Assembly: GCA_028693775.1 (NCBI GenBank)
Contig: JAQUUS010000116.1
Span: forward strand, 1 to 5,706
From: Alphaproteobacteria bacterium
GTDB lineage: Bacteria > Pseudomonadota > Alphaproteobacteria > UBA9219
Length of the DNA: 5,706 nt
Direction: 5' to 3'
The position numbers and the translations under genes are program-made. Under the pieces are notes generated by a model. The model searched no databases, was not told the origin of the DNA, and was given only the letters and a program-made list of their open reading frames with translations. Each line of letters opens with the position of its first letter. Within the stretch, counting starts at the first letter, position 1. Positions 1-5,039 of this stretch are shown here, one piece after another.

Positions 1-455
1 TGCCCGATCTCTCCGCAAAGCCCGTTTGCGCCGACAACGACATGCCCGTCCAGCACAAAGCCCGCGCCAACCCCCGTTCCCATGATGAGACCGAACACGG
101 ATTTGTACCCTTTTCCGGCGCCGTCCATAGCCTCAGCCAGAGCGGCGCAGTTCGCGTCATTGCCCAAAGCGACGGGACGCTCGAACAAAGCCTCCAGATC
201 GGCCCTCAGATTTTTGCCTACAAGGCAAGGAACATTGGCGCAGGTTGTCTCGTCCGAATAAGGCGCGCAAACGCCGATAGTCGCCGTGCCGCCCGGTTGT
301 TCGAGTTTGCGAACGATGTCAGCGCATGTTGCGAGAAAGGCCTGATATTCCCCGGGCGTCGGCAAAGAAGCTTGCGCGATATCCCTGCCCGCGTCGTCAA
401 AAACTGTTCCGGCGATCTTGGTGCCGCCGATATCGAGTCCGATGGAAGTTATCAT
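1..455 (-). CDS. ROK-family sugar kinase, N-terminal half (runs off left edge)
   Basis: This is an ATP-dependent sugar kinase of the ROK family, probably acting on fructose or N-acetylglucosamine in the cytoplasm. The start at 455 gives 151 complete codons before the window ends; ROK kinases are usually about 300 residues, so roughly half is visible. The N-terminal phosphate-binding loop is LDIGGTK (residues 7-13). NDANCAALAEAMDGAGKG (99-116) carries the expected catalytic base Asp100, and GTGVGAG (126-132) is the second phosphate loop. GEIG (148-151) marks the start of the family GExGH motif; the zinc-binding Cys motif would lie outside the window. The DGAGKG..SVFG..MGTG arrangement resembles Mak/NagK-like members more than ROK repressors, and no N-terminal helix-turn-helix is present. 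The usual Pro-Gly after the IGV strand reads Ala-Pro-Tyr here (64-66). The start overlaps the stop of the upstream RHH gene by 4 bases, and AAGGA lies 6 bases upstream. The family is clear; substrate specificity is not. Confidence 0.93.
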   Translation of the reverse strand, partial: MITSIGLDIGGTKIAGTVFDDAGRDIAQASLPTPGEYQAFLATCADIVRKLEQPGGTATIGVCAPYSDETTCANVPCLVGKNLRADLEALFERPVALGNDANCAALAEAMDGAGKGYKSVFGLIMGTGVGAGFVLDGHVVVGANGLCGEIG

Positions 456-652
456 GATTTATCCTTTAACCTTTTAAGGACATAAAGCCGCAATGCGCTG
501 GATAAATTGCCGTCGCGACCGGCATCCACGCTTGCAACGATATCGTTGATCGAAACGCCGTCCCTAGCCGCGATTACCTTCAATTCGGCCCAAAACTCGG
601 CTTCGAGGGAAACGCTGGTATTATGATGAGCGATGCGGATGGATCGTTTCAT
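452..652 (-). CDS. Small ribbon-helix-helix (RHH_4-like) protein
   Basis: This 66-residue basic protein looks like a single ribbon-helix-helix domain of the RHH_4 type seen in alphaproteobacteria, so it may be a dimeric DNA-binding protein. The N-terminal KRSIRIA..NTSVSLEAEFW (residues 2-21) fits the family pattern: a basic start, a TSVSLE strand (12-17) and an aromatic EFW leading into helix A (about 18-31). GVSINDIVASVDAG (32-45) begins helix B. GNLSSALRLYVL (48-59) is the typical NLSSALR ending. The start at 652 is the only one possible, because no other ATG, GTG or TTG occurs in frame before the upstream stop at 704-706. No clear Shine-Dalgarno precedes it. The gene is cotranscribed with the ROK kinase through an ATGA overlap and is divergent from nadA. 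Its target is unknown: it could regulate its own operon, the nad operon or distant genes. No toxin partner is visible, which argues against a toxin-antitoxin role. Confidence 0.85.
   Translation of the reverse strand: MKRSIRIAHHNTSVSLEAEFWAELKVIAARDGVSINDIVASVDAGRDGNLSSALRLYVLKRLKDKS
462..466 (-). promoter_or_regulatory. Ribosome binding site of the ROK kinase
   Basis: On the minus strand AAGGA lies 6 bases before the ATG at 455. It sits inside the 3' end of the RHH coding sequence. It fixes the kinase start at the ATGA overlap and suggests translation coupled to, but not wholly dependent on, the upstream gene. Confidence 0.7.
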
Positions 653-692
653 TTTATCAAAGAGCCCGGCTTTTTCACAAGAAAAACGAAGA

Positions 693-729
693 TTAGCATT
701 TAGTTATAGATTTTGCCTACCCGTTAGCA
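693..729. repeat. Two TTAGCA direct repeats, 31 bp apart
   Basis: TTAGCA occurs at 693-698 and again at 724-729. The start-to-start distance of 31 bp is close to three helical turns. The two copies flank the candidate nadA -35 element (713-718), as a pair of operator half-sites might. Two hexamer copies in an AT-rich region can arise by chance, so this is only a suggestion. Confidence 0.25.
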
Positions 730-740
730 CAGAATAATAT
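713..740 (+). promoter_or_regulatory. Candidate sigma-70-like promoter for nadABC
   Basis: TTGCCT (713-718) and TAATAT (735-740) are separated by 16 bases and lie about 70 bases before the nadA start, in the AT-rich part of the divergent intergenic region. Both boxes match the consensus only partly. On the opposite strand, TATAAC (703-708 on plus) is a possible -10 for the RHH gene, but I see no good -35 for it. Confidence 0.3.
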
Positions 741-796
741 GATTGCGGGCCATGAGAGGGGATCGCCCCGACATTGTCCAAATCTTGTTAAGGGTT

Positions 797-800
797 GGAG
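797..800 (+). promoter_or_regulatory. Ribosome binding site of nadA
   Basis: GGAG lies 7 bases before the ATG at 808 and decides the start in favour of this ATG over the internal one at codon 4. TTGGA (795-799), which overlaps it, could pair with TCCAA (777-781) in the leader. That pairing is only 5 bp with a 13-base loop. Confidence 0.75.
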
Positions 801-807
801 AGAATAG

Positions 808-1809
808 ATGGGTGCTATGCCCGCAGATGTGGCCGAAGCCGTTCGGAGAACGGCCCCGTTATACGAACGCGTCAAATCGGTCATCCCGGAAATCGAATGG
901 GCAACCATGGCCGTAGATATCGACGCTATCCTGCGCCTCAAAAAGGAGCGCAACGCGGTCATTCTCGCGCACAACTACATGAAGCCCGAGATTTTTCACG
1001 CCATAGCCGACATCCGCGGAGATTCCCTCGCCCTTGCCATTGAGGCCTCCCGGATAGACGCCGAAGTCATCATCATGGCGGGCGTCCACTTCATGGCCGA
1101 GACCGTCAAACTGCTGAACCCGAGCCGGACCGTCCTGCTCCCCGCCCTCGAAGCCGGATGTTCGCTTGCGGAGTCGATAACCCCCAAAGACGTTCGCATG
1201 ATGCGCGAACGCTTCCCCCAAACGCCCATCGTGACATATGTCAACACATCGGCCGCCGTCAAAGCGGAATCCGACATATGCTGCACATCCGGAAACGCCA
1301 AAAAGATCGTCGAATCCCTTGGTGTCCGGCAAGTCATCATGATCCCCGACGAATACCTTGCGCAGAACGTCGCCAAACAAACGAACGTAGACATCGTCAC
1401 CTGGAAAGGCCATTGCGAAGTCCACGAACAGTTTACGCCCGAAGAGATCGAAGCCTTCCGCGACCAAAACCCCGGCGTGGTCATCGCAGCGCATCCCGAA
1501 TGTCCTCCCGCAGTTGTCGAAAAGTGCGATTTTGCCGGATCGACCGCCGCCATGATCGAATGGATCTCCGACAAAAAACCCGAGCGCGCCGTCCTTTTGA
1601 CGGAATGCTCGATGAGCGACAACGTCGCCGCCATGGTTCCGCAAACGGAGTTGATCCGTCCCTGCAAACTGTGCCCGCACATGAAGCGGGTTACGCTCGC
1701 CAACATCCGCGCATCGCTCGAATACATGCAGCACGAAGTCACCATCCCGGCAGCGATAGCGCCATGCGCGCGCCGCGCCGTCGAACGAATGATTGAGGTT
1801 GGCCGATGA
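808..1809 (+). CDS. nadA: Quinolinate synthase NadA
   Basis: NadA condenses iminoaspartate with dihydroxyacetone phosphate to give quinolinate, the second step of de novo NAD synthesis, using a [4Fe-4S] cluster in the cytoplasm. The protein is 333 residues, normal for the family. The three pseudo-repeated domains are recognisable: VILAHNYMKPEI (51-62, His55 and Tyr57 in the active site), GVHFMAET (92-99) and YVNTSAAVKAESDICCTSGNA (start 144). Expected cluster ligands by family alignment are Cys118 (EAGCSLAE), Cys203 (GHCEVHE) and Cys289 (CKLCPHMKR). HPECPP (229-234) and GST (244-246) are also family hallmarks. Extra cysteines at 158, 159, 232, 240, 267, 286 and 320 are not expected to bind the cluster. 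This is the first gene of the operon, with a good ribosome binding site. Its stop overlaps the nadB start as ATGA, so it is probably translationally coupled to the enzyme that makes its unstable substrate. Confidence 0.98.
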   Translation: MGAMPADVAEAVRRTAPLYERVKSVIPEIEWATMAVDIDAILRLKKERNAVILAHNYMKPEIFHAIADIRGDSLALAIEASRIDAEVIIMAGVHFMAETVKLLNPSRTVLLPALEAGCSLAESITPKDVRMMRERFPQTPIVTYVNTSAAVKAESDICCTSGNAKKIVESLGVRQVIMIPDEYLAQNVAKQTNVDIVTWKGHCEVHEQFTPEEIEAFRDQNPGVVIAAHPECPPAVVEKCDFAGSTAAMIEWISDKKPERAVLLTECSMSDNVAAMVPQTELIRPCKLCPHMKRVTLANIRASLEYMQHEVTIPAAIAPCARRAVERMIEVGR

Positions 1810-3299
1810 AAGCAGTCGTTATCGGAGCCGGCCTCGGAGGTTTGTCGGCAGCCTTGGCGTTGGCCCCTATGCCCGTGGTAGTCGTTTCGCCGTGCGAGCT
1901 CGGAGCCGGATGCAGCAGCGCATGGGCGCAAGGCGGAATCGCGGCGGCTGTCGGTTCCGGCGACAAGCCCGAATATCAATTCAAGGATACGATAGCCGTA
2001 GGCAACGGCCTGAACGACGAAGACATCGTACGGCAAACGATGGACGACGGCCCGTCGGTTATCGAGCGGCTCGAAAAATACGGCGTCCCCTTCGACCGTG
2101 ACGCGCAAGGCAACCTGTCGCTTGGCCTCGAAGCCGCACACAGCAAGAACCGCATCGTTCATGCCAAGGATGCAACCGGCTTGGCGATCATGATGGCGCT
2201 GATCAAAGCCGTCCGCACGACGCCGACAATAGAAATCATCGAAAACGCGCGAGCGATAGAGCTTGTGCTGAACGATGGAACCATTCACGGAGTCATCCTC
2301 GAAAAAGGCGGAAAGGAAATCCGTCTCAACACCCCCTACGTTATCCTCGCGACCGGCGGCGCCGTTGCGCTGTGGCGCGACACGACCGTTCCGCACGAAA
2401 ACTGGGGCGGCGGCCTTGCCTTGGCGGCCAAAGCCGGAGCGACTCTCGGAGATCTTGAGTTCCTTCAGTTTCACCCGACAGCGTTCGACATCGGACGCGA
2501 TCCCATGCCGTTAGCCAGCGAAGCGCTTCGCGGCGAAGGCGCAACGCTCATCACCGAAAGCAAGGAAAGATTTATCGACGAGCTTCAAGCCCGCGACGTC
2601 GTGGCCCGCGCGATCTGGGAGCAAATGAGCCAAGGCCATCGCGTTTTTCTCGATGCGCGCACGGCGCTCGGAACGTCTTTTGCCGAAAGGTTCCCGACGA
2701 TCTACGCTATATGCAAATCCGCAGGCATCGATCCGACAACGGCCCCTATCCCCGTCCGCCCCGCCGCCCACTATCACATGGGCGGCATCGTAACGGACAA
2801 GCACGGCCGCACGGATGTGCCGGGTCTCTGGGCATGCGGCGAAGTCGCCTGCACGGGATTGCACGGAGCCAACAGGCTTGCCAGCAATTCGTTGCTCGAG
2901 GCCGCCAGTTTCGGATGGCATGTAGCCGAAGACATCAAAGGAACGCCCTCCCACGAAGCGATCGAACCCTTGCGCGAAAAAAGCAACCTCGTACATATCC
3001 GCGACGCCGCGCGACGGCTTTCCCCCGAAGAAAAAGCACAGCGCATTGCGTCGATCCGCGCCCTCATGTCCGATAACGTCGGCGTCATCCGCGATGCGAA
3101 AGGACTGAAAAGCATATCCGAAGAACTGGCCCCATTTGCGGAAGTCTCTGACAGGGCGTTGGTCGGCCTCATGATAGCCCAGTCGGCGCTAAAGCGCGAA
3201 GAGAGCCGTGGCGCGCATTATCGAAGCGATTTCCCGGACAGCCGCGCGGAAGCCGTCCATTCGCGGATCCGCCTGTCCGATTTGGAGCACCTGACATGA
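1806..3299 (+). CDS. nadB: L-aspartate oxidase NadB
   Basis: NadB is a soluble FAD enzyme that oxidises L-aspartate to iminoaspartate, using oxygen or fumarate as acceptor, and hands it to NadA. It is 497 residues, slightly shorter than the 540-residue E. coli enzyme but with all domains. The FAD-binding dinucleotide fold is IGAGLGGLSAA (6-16), followed by the SSAWAQGGIAA signature (37-47). Active-site residues seen by comparison with E. coli NadB are Glu109 (GLEAAHS), His223 (QFHPTA), Arg268 (RDVVARA), His322 (AHYHMGG) and Arg357 (HGANRLASNSLLE). Glu109 in the EAAHS context favours aspartate oxidase over succinate dehydrogenase or fumarate reductase flavoproteins, as does the nad operon. The C-terminal helical domain ends with the typical LKREESRGAHYRSDFP (462-477). 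The start is the ATG in the ATGA overlap with nadA, and the end overlaps nadC the same way. Confidence 0.98.
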   Translation: MKAVVIGAGLGGLSAALALAPMPVVVVSPCELGAGCSSAWAQGGIAAAVGSGDKPEYQFKDTIAVGNGLNDEDIVRQTMDDGPSVIERLEKYGVPFDRDAQGNLSLGLEAAHSKNRIVHAKDATGLAIMMALIKAVRTTPTIEIIENARAIELVLNDGTIHGVILEKGGKEIRLNTPYVILATGGAVALWRDTTVPHENWGGGLALAAKAGATLGDLEFLQFHPTAFDIGRDPMPLASEALRGEGATLITESKERFIDELQARDVVARAIWEQMSQGHRVFLDARTALGTSFAERFPTIYAICKSAGIDPTTAPIPVRPAAHYHMGGIVTDKHGRTDVPGLWACGEVACTGLHGANRLASNSLLEAASFGWHVAEDIKGTPSHEAIEPLREKSNLVHIRDAARRLSPEEKAQRIASIRALMSDNVGVIRDAKGLKSISEELAPFAEVSDRALVGLMIAQSALKREESRGAHYRSDFPDSRAEAVHSRIRLSDLEHLT

Positions 3300-4156
3300 C
3301 CCTTACCCCTCTGCCCGACGTGCTGGTTCTGCCGCTTGTCGAAGCCGCCTTGCGCGAAGATCTTGGCCGCGCCGGAGACATTACAACGGACGCCATCGTC
3401 CCGGAAACGCTCAAAGGCCGCGCCTCGTTTGTCGCCAGAAACCCCGGCGTAATTGCTGGCCTCGACATGGCAAGGCTGGCGCTTCATGCCGTGGACAGCA
3501 AGCTTGCGTTCGCCGCGCTCAAGCGCGACGGCGACGAAGTCGCCCCCGGCGATTGCCTCGCAACAGTCGAAGGATCGATGCGCAGCATCCTGACTGCCGA
3601 GCGCGTCGCTCTAAATTTCCTGTGTCACCTCAGCGGCATCGCCACCGAAACCCGCAAGCTTGTCGACGCCATAAAGACGAGCAAAGCCGTCATATCCTGC
3701 ACGCGCAAAACAACCCCCGGCCTGCGGCTTGTCGAAAAATACGCCGTACGCTCCGGCGGCGGCAGCAATCACCGCTTCGGCCTCGACGACGCCATCCTCA
3801 TCAAGGACAATCACATTGCAGCCGCCGGAGGCATCCGCCCTGCGCTAGAGCGCGCGCGCAAGGCCGCTGGCCATCTTGTCAAAATCGAGCTTGAAGTCGA
3901 TACGCTCGAGCAACTCGACGAAGCGCTAAGCCTGTTGCCCGAACACCCCCTCGAAGTTGTCCTGCTCGACAACATGCCTCCGCCCATGCTCAAGCAAGCG
4001 GTGAGCAAAGTCGCAGGCCGCCTGAAGACCGAAGCCTCCGGCAACGTCAACCTGCAAACGGTTGTGTCGATAGCCGCGACGGGTGTCGATATCATTTCCG
4101 TAGGCGCAATCACCCACAGCGCCCCGATCCTGGATATAGGACTGGATATAGCCTAA
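3296..4156 (+). CDS. nadC: Quinolinate phosphoribosyltransferase NadC
   Basis: NadC converts quinolinate and PRPP to nicotinate mononucleotide, CO2 and pyrophosphate, completing the de novo part of NAD synthesis. It is 286 residues, close to the 297 of E. coli. The N-terminal domain carries EDLGRAGDITTDA (21-33). The barrel contains AERVALNFL..LSGIAT (101-117), CTRKTTPGLR (135-144), GGGSNHRFGLDDAILIKDNH (154-173), ELEVDT (198-203) and LLDNM (223-227). ASGNVNLQTV (247-256) and SVGAITHSAP (268-277) form the phosphate-binding end. Expected substrate-binding basic residues are Arg103, Arg137, Lys138, His159, Arg160 and Lys170, all present; Glu200 and Asp225 are the expected acidic partners. The start is set by the ATGA overlap with nadB. 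It is the last gene of the operon, followed closely by a hairpin and a convergent gene. Confidence 0.98.
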   Translation: MTLTPLPDVLVLPLVEAALREDLGRAGDITTDAIVPETLKGRASFVARNPGVIAGLDMARLALHAVDSKLAFAALKRDGDEVAPGDCLATVEGSMRSILTAERVALNFLCHLSGIATETRKLVDAIKTSKAVISCTRKTTPGLRLVEKYAVRSGGGSNHRFGLDDAILIKDNHIAAAGGIRPALERARKAAGHLVKIELEVDTLEQLDEALSLLPEHPLEVVLLDNMPPPMLKQAVSKVAGRLKTEASGNVNLQTVVSIAATGVDIISVGAITHSAPILDIGLDIA

Positions 4157-4166
4157 GCCATTAATG

Positions 4167-4199
4167 AAAAAGGAAATCCCCCTTCCATTGCGGGAGGGG
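4167..4199 (-). terminator. Probable intrinsic terminator of the 183-residue minus-strand gene
   Basis: Read on the minus strand, the hairpin at 4199-4179 is followed by a T-rich stretch (TTT at 4176-4174, then five T at 4171-4167), as an intrinsic terminator should be. On the plus strand the hairpin has only G-rich sequence after it. It may slow polymerase leaving nadC but is not a classic terminator in that direction. The position between converging genes fits a shared termination region. Confidence 0.5.
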
Positions 4200-4210
4200 T
4201 TAGGGGGGGG
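4178..4210. repeat. GC-rich palindromic (REP-like) element after nadC
   Basis: CCCCTTCC (4179-4186) pairs with GGGAGGGG (4192-4199) as an 8-bp stem with one G-T wobble and a 5-base loop. It is followed by TTA and a run of eight G (4203-4210). A C-rich arm, a short loop and a G-rich arm followed by a GGTTAGGGG-type tail resembles the dispersed extragenic palindromes found in many proteobacterial genomes. Only one copy lies in this window, so repetition cannot be shown here. Confidence 0.45.
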
Positions 4211-4231
4211 TGATCGTCTCCGCCATCCCGC

Positions 4232-4252
4232 TATCCCCAATCAAGGGCGATA
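4232..4252. other. Second small hairpin in the nadC convergent spacer
   Basis: TATCCCC (4232-4238) can pair with GGG-C-GATA (4245-4252), leaving one bulged C and a 6-base loop. It lies just past the stop of the minus-strand gene. It may belong to the same palindromic element as the hairpin at 4179-4199 or help termination. It is weak and could be chance. Confidence 0.25.
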
Positions 4253-4261
4253 AGTTCCAAA

Positions 4262-4813
4262 CTATGGAAGCCTCTTTCTGTCAGGCCGGTCCCTTTCGTT
4301 AAGGCGCCTTTTCAGCGTAATCCCCACAGCCGAAAACGCGAACGCATTAAGCAGCGCCACAGGAATCGTAGCATTTTGAATGACTAAAGCAGTAGCGAGC
4401 CCCGCCATTGCCAATGCCCGATACCTAGGTTTTTGCTTGATATATTGGGACGTGCTTCCCGAAATCTGTCTCAAATGCCCCATAACAATCTGATGGGCGC
4501 CGCCTGCTGCAATAAACCCCGTAAACATCTTGGTTGCCACATAGAGATGATCCGCAGCCTGATCGAGGGCAGCGTCAAGCTGCATCGTGACCATTCCCGT
4601 TGAGGCATCGAAAGCGCCCGCCTTGCAGCACATGGCCACCGCAGCGAGGCCAAATCCGACCGAAGTAACGAAGCAGACATCTTTAACGACATCGATTTTA
4701 TTCAAAAGGCCGAGCGTCGAAGCGATTTTTTGTTTCGTTTCATAAGTTTCCGCAACTTTCCCTATACCGGGAGCGGTTCTATTCGGCGGCCTGCGCTGAA
4801 AAATTGAATCCAT
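4262..4813 (-). CDS. Hypothetical membrane protein, 183 residues
   Basis: I do not recognise this protein. It has a polar, charged N-terminal region (1-43) without a signal peptide. A hydrophobic segment follows at about 45-66 (contains FVTSVGFGLAAVAM), then an amphipathic stretch (68-90) with repeated Asp and Ala. A second, weaker segment lies at about 92-112 (MFTGFIAAGGAHQIVMG). A long hydrophobic block at 132-166 is broken by Asn147 and Pro151 and could hold one or two helices. The C-terminal tail (168-183) is strongly basic, with six Arg and three Lys, which by the positive-inside rule suggests it is cytoplasmic. The start at 4813 is the only in-frame ATG before an upstream stop (4829-4831); no strong Shine-Dalgarno precedes it. 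The coding case rests on an open frame of sensible composition, a plausible promoter upstream and a terminator downstream, not on homology. The reverse strand carries no competing long frame here. It converges on nadC and is divergent from ftsQ. Confidence 0.7.
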   Translation of the reverse strand: MDSIFQRRPPNRTAPGIGKVAETYETKQKIASTLGLLNKIDVVKDVCFVTSVGFGLAAVAMCCKAGAFDASTGMVTMQLDAALDQAADHLYVATKMFTGFIAAGGAHQIVMGHLRQISGSTSQYIKQKPRYRALAMAGLATALVIQNATIPVALLNAFAFSAVGITLKRRLNERDRPDRKRLP

Positions 4814-5039
4814 ATAAAGCCATTCGATCTATGAGGGCAATTTTTGGACTATTACCGCTAATTTTTCGTAATGACAAGAAAATCAAAAAAATAAAGGTAT
4901 CCCAGACGATACTTCCGGATCGCCAAAAAAATGCCGGATACATAGAAAATATTAATAAATGTCGATCCAAATAACCCCTGCGTACAACTGAAAGGCAGAT
5001 TGTGTTATCAAGCATCTGCAAACAATTCGGCATGTTTCG
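4814..5039. other. AT-rich divergent intergenic spacer before ftsQ
   Basis: These 226 bases are visibly richer in A and T than the genes around them. They contain the candidate minus-strand promoter (4848-4877), a weak TCCGG/CCGGA inverted repeat (4914-4918 with 4934-4938, 15-base loop), and probably the ftsQ promoter. TTGGAC (4844-4849) and CGTAAT (4867-4872), 17 bases apart, are one poor plus-strand candidate. I see no tRNA, no small RNA with a clear terminator, and no remnant of ddl. Confidence 0.5.
4848..4877 (-). promoter_or_regulatory. Candidate promoter for the 183-residue membrane protein
   Basis: On the minus strand TTGTCA (4877-4872) matches five of six -35 consensus bases. After 18 bases comes AATAGT (4853-4848), matching four of six of the -10. 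The -10 ends 34 bases before the ATG at 4813, a sensible distance. Confidence 0.35.

Noticed and set aside
1..455. The ROK gene as a NagC/Mlc-type repressor
   Set aside because: The protein begins directly with the LDIGGTK phosphate loop, leaving no room for the N-terminal helix-turn-helix those repressors carry.
42..485. A 147-codon plus-strand open frame at the left edge
   Set aside because: It is opposite the ROK kinase, whose P-loop, NDAN and GTG motifs are clear on the minus strand.
452..652. The RHH protein as the antitoxin of a toxin-antitoxin pair
   Set aside because: The partner gene is a sugar kinase, not a RelE, VapC or other small toxin, and the NLSSALR ending fits the RHH_4 family rather than a known antitoxin.
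859..1734. A 291-codon minus-strand open frame inside nadA
   Set aside because: It is rich in Gly, Asp and Phe as expected from reading nadA codons backwards, and it has no domain signature.
996..2474. A 492-codon open frame on the minus strand across nadA and nadB
   Set aside because: It lies antisense to two unmistakable enzymes with all catalytic residues intact, its translation shows no recognisable domain, and such long shadow frames are common opposite genes of this composition.
4914..4938. TCCGG/CCGGA inverted repeat as a terminator or operator
   Set aside because: It has only five base pairs with a 15-base loop and no adjoining T-tract in the right place, so chance is the likelier explanation.
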